This document shows positions 57,361-64,000 of a DNA stretch of 64,000 nt, in pieces. Every line of letters starts with the position of its first letter. The first letter of the stretch is position 1. Below the pieces are notes generated by a model. That model made no database searches and was not told the DNA's origin. It was given only the letters and a program-made list of their open reading frames with translations. Source of the stretch: Acidithiobacillus ferrooxidans ATCC 23270 (GTDB lineage Bacteria; Pseudomonadota; Gammaproteobacteria; Acidithiobacillales; Acidithiobacillaceae); contig NC_011761.1 in the NCBI RefSeq assembly GCF_000021485.1, forward strand, positions 526,001 through 590,000. The letters are read 5' to 3'. Made by a program: the position numbers and the translations under genes.

Positions 57361-58503
57361 TCATTGACCCAGAGCCAGACGGCCGCCATAGCCGGTGAGT
57401 TCCAGATATCCTCTCCCTGCGGTCTGTCGACCCGTCACGGCGCGCACCGCTCCTTCCCAGTAGACGGTGCCGCTGCTGCGGCTGGCGTCGAATTCCTGAT
57501 TGTCCATGAGCGGGACGATAGCGAAATGCAGGTTTCCCACCTGCATCTGCCAGCGCACGGGGTAGCGTATACCGGTTTGCGGCGACCGCCACCAGCCCGT
57601 GGGCTGCATGCGGATGTCTTTGCCCGGAATGTAGTGTACCTGGCCCTGGGCATTGCGCTCTGTAGCTGCCAGCCAGAGGGGCGCACCGTCGGCGCGGCGC
57701 ATCATGAAGACCATGAGGGCACCGCCATCCTTCAGATTGACCCCCAGCCAATCCCAACCGACGGCCTGTTTGGGCAGGTACGCCGCCGACCATTCGTGAT
57801 CCAGCCACGCCTCCCCGCTGACGGGCTCACGCCGTCCTTTGATGTCCACCGTCCCGCTGACCTTCAGATGTGGAAGGCTGTAGTAGTAGCTGGCATTCTT
57901 CGGGTCTGGGCCTTTCCGGCTGATGCCCTGGAGACCTTCGAGCAGTGCCGGTTGGGTTGTTGTGAATCGTAGTCGATAACGGATGCCTTTGCCATCGATG
58001 TGGGCTTCGTAAGCCCGCCCTTGCTGGCGCAGATACCAATGGCGAATCCAGACATCGGTATGGTTTCGATCCGCCCCTGCCAATCCGAGATCTGCCCGTG
58101 CGGCCCGTTGCGCGGTGAGCAGATGTCCGATGCGGGGATCGCTCAACGCCGCCTCGGCAAAAAGCAGTTCACCGGGATTGAATGCACTGGGGTTTGCCCA
58201 GACCTCAGGGGCCCGGACCCGGAAAAAGGTGACCTGAAATCCCAGCGGTTTTCCCGATGCGTTATGCAGCCAGCCCGTTACGTACCACCATTCAATGGGG
58301 AAATCCGGGTGGCTGCCCAATGCGTTGGGGAATTGCATGGGGTGCTGCGGGGTGACCTTCACATCCGGGGTGGGCTGTAAAGGCAGGGGCGTCCCCGGCA
58401 GACTGGATTCAGCCTGCGCCGGTCCACAGAGCCCGCAGCACAGTACCAGTAGACCAGAACATATCCCTTTACGCGGTGATCCCGACCATAAATGACTAAT
58501 CAT
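57361..58503 (-). CDS. AttH/CrtC-like secreted lipocalin-type protein
   Basis: A 380-residue exported protein: signal peptide about 1-31 ending in PAQA, then motifs of the AttH/hydroxyneurosporene-synthase (CrtC) family, such as DFPIEWWYVTGWL and EAWLDHEWS. Homologues are annotated as predicted hydrolases or carotenoid hydratases, but no carotenoid genes are nearby. It is encoded after a LolD/FtsX-type transporter with an 8-base overlap, a conserved association, so it probably handles a lipophilic substrate in the periplasm. Confidence 0.83.
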   Translation of the reverse strand: MISHLWSGSPRKGICSGLLVLCCGLCGPAQAESSLPGTPLPLQPTPDVKVTPQHPMQFPNALGSHPDFPIEWWYVTGWLHNASGKPLGFQVTFFRVRAPEVWANPSAFNPGELLFAEAALSDPRIGHLLTAQRAARADLGLAGADRNHTDVWIRHWYLRQQGRAYEAHIDGKGIRYRLRFTTTQPALLEGLQGISRKGPDPKNASYYYSLPHLKVSGTVDIKGRREPVSGEAWLDHEWSAAYLPKQAVGWDWLGVNLKDGGALMVFMMRRADGAPLWLAATERNAQGQVHYIPGKDIRMQPTGWWRSPQTGIRYPVRWQMQVGNLHFAIVPLMDNQEFDASRSSGTVYWEGAVRAVTGRQTAGRGYLELTGYGGRLALGQ

Positions 58504-61003
58504 CGCGCAGCACCGCGGAGGTATGCCGGACCGCCCGCCGTCCGGCCAGCACCATGGTGGCCGTGCTCGCCAGCCAGAGGATGGCACTCAGGGTCAGCAA
58601 TAGCGGCCAGGACGGATGAAAGCCCATGTGCCAATGGAAAGACTGGGGATTGACCACTTCGATCAGGATGATGCTGATGGCCATCCCCAGTGCACCGCCG
58701 ATGAGTATTCCGAGTAGCGAAAGGACGCTGCCCTCGGCAAAGAGCAAGGTGAGCAGGTCACGCCGCCGCAGACCCAGATGCCGGAGCATGGCGAATTCGC
58801 TGCGGCGCATGAGCGTCTGCGCCCCGAAGCCGCTGCTCACCCCCAGCAGCCCGATCACCATGGCGACAGCCTCCAGTGCATAGGTGGCGATAAAGCTCTG
58901 GTTGAATATCTGCAGGCTCTTGCTGCGAATTTCTTTGGGGGTCGCGATCAATAATCGACCACCATCGGGCAGTGTCTGCCGCAACTTGTGGATGGCGGCC
59001 GGTATCGCAGTGCCGGGACGCAGCCAAAGGGCGACGCCATTGACCGCATCGTCTCCGGACCATACGCGGTATTGCTGAATGGGTATGGACACTGAACCCT
59101 CCTGATAGGCGTAATCCCGATAGATGCCGGCGATGGTCACCGGCCGCTCCTGCCCACCCAGCGGCAGATGGATCACCTGTCCGGTCTGCCAGCCACTGAT
59201 ACCTGCCAGAATCTCCGAAATCCACACGGGCGGTGGCTGTTGTGGCCCGACCCTGACCGCATGGAGTATCTGCAATTCCCGCTCCGGATCGCTGATGTTC
59301 ATGCCCCGCGCGAGAAGCGTCACCGGTGGGTGTCCCGGTAACAAATTTAGAGTGACCCGCCGCAGAGGCGAGCAGGCGCGGACATCGGGCAGTGCACAAA
59401 GCTGGTGCGCTGCGCCATGGGGGAGGAGTGAGTCTCTATTCATCCCAGCCTGCACATAGAGGTCCGCGCGTAAAATGTCGGTCAACCAGTTGGCGACGGA
59501 GTCACGGAATGAACCCACCATCACCGCCATGGCCACGACCAGACTGAAGGCCACTACCACTGCAGCCAGGCTTTGCGCCGCCCGCCCCGGCGCACCCCGC
59601 AGTTGTTCCAGGGCCAGACGCCAGACGGGGGCATGGGGCAGGGGAAAGAGCCTGGTCAGTGCGCGCAGGAGCGGGGCCAGTAAAAAGAGCAGGGCAAAGA
59701 GCAGGCAGGCTACCGCGCCGTAGGCTAGATAGGGGATGCCGTGGATGGCCGGCGCCAACGACCCTGCCAAGGCCAGTCCCAAGAGCAGCAGACCTACCCA
59801 GGGATGTTGGTGCTGCTGATGGGCCTGCTCTTCAGAGCCGGCCCGCAACGCCAGGGCGGGGATCGCCCGGCTGGTTTCCCAAGCTGGTAAAAAGGCGCCG
59901 GTCAGCGCCGCTCCCAGGCCCGCCACGAAAAAGATCAGCAGGAGTCCCGGATGCCATTGCAAGTGCAAAGCCGTGGCACTGAAATATCCTGCTCCGAGGT
60001 CGCCACCCATGTGTGCCAGAGCCAGCCAAGCCGCCAGCACGCCCAGCGGCAGACCCAGCAGCGCGCCCGGCAGACCCAACGTCGCACCCTGCAACAATAC
60101 GGCCAGTACGACTTCCCGGCGGCGCAGGCCCAGGACCCGCAACAGGGCCAGTTGCTGCCGTTGCCGCACTACCCCCATGGCCAGGGTGGAATAGACGAGA
60201 AACGCTCCGGTAAACAACGCTACCAGCGATAGTACCAGCAGGTTCACGCGATAGGCGCGCGAAGCATCCGCAGCCACGTGTCCCTGCTGCGCCGGGCTTT
60301 GTAACACCGCGCCGACCGGCAGATGCCCCTGCCATTGCGCGAGAAAATGAGCGATGGGTATTCCCGGATACAGACGCAGGTCGACCTGATTGAGGGTGCC
60401 GATCCTTCCCCACAGCCACTGTACTGCGGCAATATCCATGACGCCGAGTGCTTCGCTGTTGCCCACACCCGGCAGTTCGCCGATGATTCGCAGTGTGCGT
60501 GGCTGTCCGTCCGCGTCGAGCGTCAGCGTATCCCCTACCCGCAGGCCGAGACGTGTCAGCGCCGCCTGGCTCAGGGCAATGTGGTCGGGGGTCAGCAGGG
60601 CAAGCGGGCTATGCAGATTGAAAGGCAGCAGCGGTTGTCCCATGCGCGCCGCCTGGAAGGCGTCAATGCCGAGAATGGGGAGCATGCCCTTCCGGGCAGG
60701 ATGCAGTACCTGCGCCTGCAAGCGGATTTCCGGGGTGGCCACGGCCACATCTCTGGCCATACTCAGGCGCACATACCATTGTTCGGGAAAGCTCTGCCCC
60801 GGCGCCGTCAGGGCCAGGTCGGCCTGCCCCGACAGGCGCCGCAGCCCGGCAGAAAAATCGCTTACGGCCTGGATGTTGATAAGGGCGATGGCCAGTCCGA
60901 GCGCGACCCCCAGCGCAATGCCGATGATCGCCAGCACGCTCGCCCCCGGCCTCTGGCGGAGGGGGCGCCATACGGCCGCTTGCCATGGAATCCGGGTGAT
61001 CAC
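58496..61003 (-). CDS. ABC transporter permease, FtsX-like duplicated
   Basis: An 835-residue permease with the layout of the YbbP/AttFGH group: TM1 at about 20-45, a large periplasmic domain, three helices around 255-390, two more helices near 400-450, then a second set (TM near 470-495, periplasmic domain, three C-terminal helices). It is a fusion of two FtsX units, so one chain can form the whole pore. It works with the ATPase at 61000 and the AttH-like protein. Its start overlaps the ATPase stop. Confidence 0.87.
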   Translation of the reverse strand: MITRIPWQAAVWRPLRQRPGASVLAIIGIALGVALGLAIALINIQAVSDFSAGLRRLSGQADLALTAPGQSFPEQWYVRLSMARDVAVATPEIRLQAQVLHPARKGMLPILGIDAFQAARMGQPLLPFNLHSPLALLTPDHIALSQAALTRLGLRVGDTLTLDADGQPRTLRIIGELPGVGNSEALGVMDIAAVQWLWGRIGTLNQVDLRLYPGIPIAHFLAQWQGHLPVGAVLQSPAQQGHVAADASRAYRVNLLVLSLVALFTGAFLVYSTLAMGVVRQRQQLALLRVLGLRRREVVLAVLLQGATLGLPGALLGLPLGVLAAWLALAHMGGDLGAGYFSATALHLQWHPGLLLIFFVAGLGAALTGAFLPAWETSRAIPALALRAGSEEQAHQQHQHPWVGLLLLGLALAGSLAPAIHGIPYLAYGAVACLLFALLFLLAPLLRALTRLFPLPHAPVWRLALEQLRGAPGRAAQSLAAVVVAFSLVVAMAVMVGSFRDSVANWLTDILRADLYVQAGMNRDSLLPHGAAHQLCALPDVRACSPLRRVTLNLLPGHPPVTLLARGMNISDPERELQILHAVRVGPQQPPPVWISEILAGISGWQTGQVIHLPLGGQERPVTIAGIYRDYAYQEGSVSIPIQQYRVWSGDDAVNGVALWLRPGTAIPAAIHKLRQTLPDGGRLLIATPKEIRSKSLQIFNQSFIATYALEAVAMVIGLLGVSSGFGAQTLMRRSEFAMLRHLGLRRRDLLTLLFAEGSVLSLLGILIGGALGMAISIILIEVVNPQSFHWHMGFHPSWPLLLTLSAILWLASTATMVLAGRRAVRHTSAVLRDD

Positions 61004-61674
61004 AGGGGATGGAAGCCCTGCGCGTCGAAACGCAGGCGGCGTTGCGCCCAGTCTGCCGCTGTCGCCGAATGGGTCACCAGCACAATAGCCGCCGCCTCGG
61101 CTTCTCCCGCCTCACGCAGGAGGCTGAGCACGGTTTCCGCAGATTCGGCATCGAGGCTCCCCGTCGGTTCGTCCGCCAGAATCAGCGACGGGCGATGTAC
61201 GACCGCCCGCGCTACCGCAACCCGCTGCATCTCGCCGCCGGAAAGCTCCCGCGGCCAGGCATTCAGGTGACTGCCAATGCCGAGCCGTTCCACCAGAGTT
61301 TTAACCCGCTGATTCATGTCGCGCCGGGAGAGGCCGTTCAGTCGCCAAGGCAGGGCGATGTTTTCCTCTACGGTCAATTGTGGGATCAGATGAAAGGCCT
61401 GAAACACAAAACCCATGTGCCGCCGCCGCAGGAGCGTACGCGCATCGTCATCCAGGGTGTCGAGCGGCTCACCCTTGAATGTCATGTGTCCCGCATCGGG
61501 GCGATCCAGCCCGGCAATGATATTGAGCAGGGTGCTTTTGCCAACGCCGCTTTCCCCCATGACGGCCACAAAGTCTGCTGGTGCTATGTGGAGGCTCGCA
61601 TTGCGGAATAACCAACGCTGAGGGTCTCCGGGAAGCCGTTTTGCCAGATTGTCCAGAACCAGAAGTGCAGTCAC
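61000..61674 (-). CDS. ABC transporter ATP-binding protein, LolD-like
   Basis: A 224-residue ATPase of the MacB/LolD type: Walker A GESGVGKST, signature LSGGEMQRVAVARA, Walker B LILADEPTGSLD. I prefer GTG 61674, preceded by AAAGGA; the frame is also open to ATG 61716 and 61731. The ATPase energises the adjacent 835-residue permease, probably extruding or extracting a lipidic substrate. The gene starts about 140 bases from tRNA-Ser on the opposite strand. Confidence 0.88.
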   Translation of the reverse strand: MTALLVLDNLAKRLPGDPQRWLFRNASLHIAPADFVAVMGESGVGKSTLLNIIAGLDRPDAGHMTFKGEPLDTLDDDARTLLRRRHMGFVFQAFHLIPQLTVEENIALPWRLNGLSRRDMNQRVKTLVERLGIGSHLNAWPRELSGGEMQRVAVARAVVHRPSLILADEPTGSLDAESAETVLSLLREAGEAEAAAIVLVTHSATAADWAQRRLRFDAQGFHPL

Positions 61675-61814
61675 GCCATCCTTTCCAAGCTTTGCCAAAC
61701 GCAGATGGTTTACCATACGCCAAGCCCGCAACGGCGACTATACCGATCTCCAGGACAAGGGCGGAGCATCGGGTTTTGACCTGAGCCCGTGCGACAGGTT
61801 AGAATCCCGCTACC

Positions 61815-61907
61815 GGAGAGATGGCCGAGCGGCTGAAGGCGCTCCCCTGCTAAGGGAGTATGGGGCTAAACACTCCATCGAGGGTTCGAATCCCTCTCTC
61901 TCCGCCA
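61815..61907 (+). tRNA. tRNA-Ser (anticodon GCU), CCA encoded
   Basis: A 93-base class II tRNA. The acceptor stem GGAGAGA pairs with TCTCTCC before G-CCA. The anticodon stem-loop CTCCC-CTGCTAA-GGGAG gives GCT (reads AGC/AGU). A long variable arm is typical of tRNA-Ser, and the T arm GAGGG-TTCGAAT-CCCTC is perfect. CCA is encoded at 61905-61907. Confidence 0.96.
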
Positions 61908-61952
61908 CCCTTACTGGCTTAAAATCTTAACGAAAGTGACCATCCATCGCTC

Positions 61953-61980
61953 TTGCATCCCTGTTGTATCGTGCTATCCT
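61953..61980 (+). promoter_or_regulatory. putative promoter of trxA-rho
   Basis: TTGCAT (61953-61958), 16-base spacer, TATCCT (61975-61980). It leaves a leader of about 135 bases before trxA that includes a short GC-rich inverted repeat GCGCC-ATCC-GGCGC near 62021-62034. The -35 and -10 matches are moderate. Confidence 0.4.
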
Positions 61981-62123
61981 TCAATCATCTTATGGACTGA
62001 AAGAAGTACTTATCTGCGGGCGCCATCCGGCGCATGTGGTCTCGGGTTAAATCCCTCGAACGATAAAAATCTCATGAATATCCACCGAAGCGTTGTACCC
62101 AACTGACTGAGGAGCTCTCTCCA

Positions 62124-62450
62124 ATGAGTGACGCCATTCTTTATGTGTCTGATGACAGTTTTGAAACGGATGTATTGAAGTCCTCCAAACCGGTATTGGT
62201 CGATTTCTGGGCCGAATGGTGCGGACCTTGCAAGATGATCGCCCCCATTCTGGAAGAGATCGCTGATGAATATGCCGATCGCCTGCGGGTTGCCAAATTC
62301 AACATCGACGAAAATCCCAATACTCCCCCTCAGTACGGCATTCGCGGTATTCCCACACTGCTCCTTTTCAAGGCTGGCAAGCTTGAAGCGACCAAAGTGG
62401 GTGCCCTGAGCAAAGCCCAGCTGACCGCATTCCTGGATAGCCAACTTTGA
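62124..62450 (+). CDS. trxA: thioredoxin
   Basis: General cytoplasmic disulfide reductase of 108 residues. The active site is WCGPCK with C33 and C36, preceded by the buried Asp (VDFWAEW), and the cis-Pro loop [10 protein letters not shown] is intact. GAGGAG precedes the ATG. The stop overlaps a TTG that could start an extended Rho (TTGA). Adjacent trxA-rho is a familiar proteobacterial pair. Confidence 0.97.
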   Translation: MSDAILYVSDDSFETDVLKSSKPVLVDFWAEWCGPCKMIAPILEEIADEYADRLRVAKFNIDENPNTPPQYGIRGIPTLLLFKAGKLEATKVGALSKAQLTAFLDSQL

Positions 62451-62566
62451 ATACGCCACGTCCCCGCCGTAAACCCCCCCGGACGCCCAAGTCCTTTCCC
62501 AACGAAGATATTCTGGTAGACGACGAAGACGAGAACGCGCTTTGTCCGTCACCTGGCGCTGCGGCG

Positions 62567-63823
62567 ATGAATCTGACCGACCTCAAACGCAAAACGGCCG
62601 CTGATCTGGCGGTGATCTGCCAGGACATGGGGTTGGAGGGTACCGCCCGTCAGAAGAAACAGGAAATCATTTTCAATATCCTCAAGGCGCACGCGCGCAA
62701 TGGCGACGCCATTTACGGTGAGGGGGTGCTGGAAATTCTGCAGGATGGATTTGGCTTTCTGCGTGCCGCTTCCGGGTCTTACATGGCGGGGCCGGATGAC
62801 ATCTATGTCTCGCCCTCACAGGTGCGGCGCTTTCACCTGCAGACCGGAGACACGGTGTCCGGCCAGATTCGCCCTCCCAAAGAAGGTGAACGCTATTTCG
62901 CGCTGCTCAAGGTGGAGAGCATCAATTTCGAAGCGCCGGAAGCAACCCGCAACAAAGTCAATTTTGACGATTTGACGCCTTTGTTCCCGGACGAGCGTTT
63001 GCGCCTGGAATACGACGCGGTACCTTATGGCGAAATGGCTCCGCGGATCATCGATCTGGTATCACCCATCGGCAAGGGCCAGCGCGGTCTGATCGTCGCC
63101 CCGCCCAAAACCGGCAAGACGGTGTTGTTGCAGCAGATTGCCCACGCCATTACCGCCAACCATCCGGAATGCTATCTGATCGTGCTGCTGATCGACGAGC
63201 GTCCTGAAGAAGTGACGGAGATGCAGCGCTCGGTGAAGGGCGAAGTGGTTTCTTCCACCTTTGACGAACCGGCGACGCGCCACACCCAGGTTGCGGAAAT
63301 CGTCCTGGAAAAGGCCAAGCGCCTGGTGGAGCACAAGCACGATGTGGTCATCCTGCTCGACTCCATCACCCGCCTGGCGCGCGCCTTCAACACCGTAGTG
63401 CCGTCTTCCGGCAAGGTGCTGACCGGCGGCGTGGATGCCAATGCGCTGCAGAAGCCCAAGCGCTTCTTTGGCGCCGCACGCAACATCGAAGAGGGCGGCA
63501 GCCTCACCATCATCGCCACGGCGCTGGTGGAAACCGGTTCCAAGATGGACGAAGTCATCTTCGAAGAGTTCAAGGGTACGGGCAATATGGAAGTACATCT
63601 CGACCGTCGTCTAGCCGAGAAACGTACTTACCCGGCCATCAATCTCAATAAATCCGGCACCCGTCGTGAAGAACTGCTGGTCCCGGCCGAGATGCTCAGC
63701 AAGATGTGGGTATTGCGCAAATTGCTCGCGCCCATGGATCCGGTGGAATCCATGGAGTTTCTGCTCGACAAGGTGCGCAGCACCAAAAATAACGCAGAGT
63801 TCTTTGACTCCATGAACCGTTAA
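62567..63823 (+). CDS. rho: transcription termination factor Rho
   Basis: Hexameric RNA helicase for factor-dependent termination. With ATG 62567 the protein is 418 residues, the usual length. It starts [14 protein letters not shown], followed by the cold-shock RNA-binding domain ([20 protein letters not shown]) and the RecA-type ATPase with Walker A APPKTGKT and the Q/R loops. The frame is open 40 codons further upstream to TTG 62447, which overlaps the trxA stop; that extension is rich in Pro, Arg and acidic residues. The short form lacks an obvious ribosome-binding site, so the longer form remains possible. Confidence 0.95.
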   Translation: MNLTDLKRKTAADLAVICQDMGLEGTARQKKQEIIFNILKAHARNGDAIYGEGVLEILQDGFGFLRAASGSYMAGPDDIYVSPSQVRRFHLQTGDTVSGQIRPPKEGERYFALLKVESINFEAPEATRNKVNFDDLTPLFPDERLRLEYDAVPYGEMAPRIIDLVSPIGKGQRGLIVAPPKTGKTVLLQQIAHAITANHPECYLIVLLIDERPEEVTEMQRSVKGEVVSSTFDEPATRHTQVAEIVLEKAKRLVEHKHDVVILLDSITRLARAFNTVVPSSGKVLTGGVDANALQKPKRFFGAARNIEEGGSLTIIATALVETGSKMDEVIFEEFKGTGNMEVHLDRRLAEKRTYPAINLNKSGTRREELLVPAEMLSKMWVLRKLLAPMDPVESMEFLLDKVRSTKNNAEFFDSMNR

Positions 63824-63832
63824 GCGGGCCTG

Positions 63833-63862
63833 CTGGACGCCCGCCCCCTCCGTCCCTATAAT
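63833..63862 (+). promoter_or_regulatory. putative rpmE promoter
   Basis: A perfect TATAAT at 63857-63862 lies 36 bases before the rpmE ATG. The -35 candidate CTGGAC (63833-63838) is weak with an 18-base spacer. A GC inverted repeat after the rho stop (GCGGGC...GCCCGC, about 63824-63844) lacks a T tract. Confidence 0.45.
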
Positions 63863-63897
63863 TCGCCTCTTTGTATCAAGGCCCGAGAGTAGCTAAC

Positions 63898-64000
63898 ATG
63901 AAAAGCAATATTCACCCCAAGTACGAAGAGATCACCGTCACCTGTAGTTGCGGCAACGTTTTTAAGACGCGCTCGACCGCGAACCGCGACCTGCATATTG
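63898..64000 (+). CDS. rpmE: 50S ribosomal protein L31 (5' part, runs off the window)
   Basis: The first 34 codons of L31 are present, beginning [21 protein letters not shown]16 and C18 are the first half of the zinc-binding set of the Cys-containing L31 type. The gene is cut by the window end, and the distal Cys pair is not visible. The order trxA-rho-rpmE is conserved in many proteobacteria. Confidence 0.92.
   Translation, partial: MKSNIHPKYEEITVTCSCGNVFKTRSTANRDLHI

Noticed and set aside
63824-63844. Inverted repeat after the rho stop considered as an intrinsic terminator
   Set aside because: The 6-bp stem is not followed by a run of T residues.

Overview
This window looks like chromosome of an acidophilic chemolithotroph of the genus Acidithiobacillus (A. 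ferrooxidans group or close relative). That is inference from the protein flavour, the GC-rich coding sequence and the gene sets: a bo3-type cyoABCDE operon, the rpmE-rho-trxA neighbourhood and a UDP-uronate/glycosyltransferase locus. No species-specific marker was identified. Most of the window is ordinary core genome with tightly packed operons. Stop and start codons overlap (ATGA, TGATG or ATGCCTAA) at most internal junctions, and five convergent gene pairs overlap at their 3' ends.

Layout. 0-2.2 kb: ubiC-ubiA and a phospholipid-methyltransferase-like gene, all on minus. 2.3-8.0 kb: a small lipoprotein, then miaB-phoH-ybeY-corC-lnt behind a clear sigma70-type promoter. 8.0-9.3 kb: pmbA on minus. 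9.5-13.1 kb: a Zn/Mn ABC importer (binding protein, ATPase, two permeases) whose promoter carries a palindrome. 13.1-18.9 kb (minus): a two-gene cassette, DUF6502-like regulator plus secreted DUF5666-like repeat protein, present twice. Between the copies lie a UDP-glucuronate 4-epimerase gene and a frameshifted remnant of hldD. 19.1-28.1 kb (plus): a cell-surface glycoconjugate locus with a small CxxC protein, three glycosyltransferases, an MsbA-like ABC exporter, UDP-glucose dehydrogenase, an outer-membrane protein and a histidine phosphatase. 28.1-30.8 kb: a second outer-membrane protein, an MmyB-like XRE regulator and a divergent methyltransferase. 30.8-35.5 kb: leuC, leuD, pdxH, rpiA and a DJ-1/PfpI protein. 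35.5-36.2 kb: an AT-rich non-coding stretch. 36.2-42.6 kb: cyoABCDE and an MFS transporter. 42.6-48.3 kb (minus): uppP and carA-carB-greA with a terminator-like hairpin in the carA leader. 48.5-52.9 kb: a lipoprotein, thiS-thiG, mpl and ubiX. 52.9-57.2 kb: a MlaF/MlaE-type ABC system, a LEA14-like lipoprotein, an endonuclease-family protein, a JAB-like protein and a MoeB/ThiF-like E1. 57.4-61.7 kb: an AttH/CrtC-like secreted protein with a LolD/FtsX-type ABC transporter. 61.8-64 kb: tRNA-Ser(GCU), trxA, rho and the start of rpmE.

Most promising system. A 19-bp inverted repeat, AGTGG-N9-CCACT with an AT-rich centre, occurs three times between 18.87 and 19.13 kb. Two copies lie upstream of the second DUF6502 gene. 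The third fills the spacer between the -35 hexamer and the -10 region of the glycosyltransferase operon. DUF6502 has a helix-turn-helix-like N-terminus. I therefore propose that the duplicated DUF6502-DUF5666 cassette is a regulator/secreted-protein pair that represses itself and controls the adjacent surface-polysaccharide locus. The operators and gene layout are seen directly; the regulatory link is inference.
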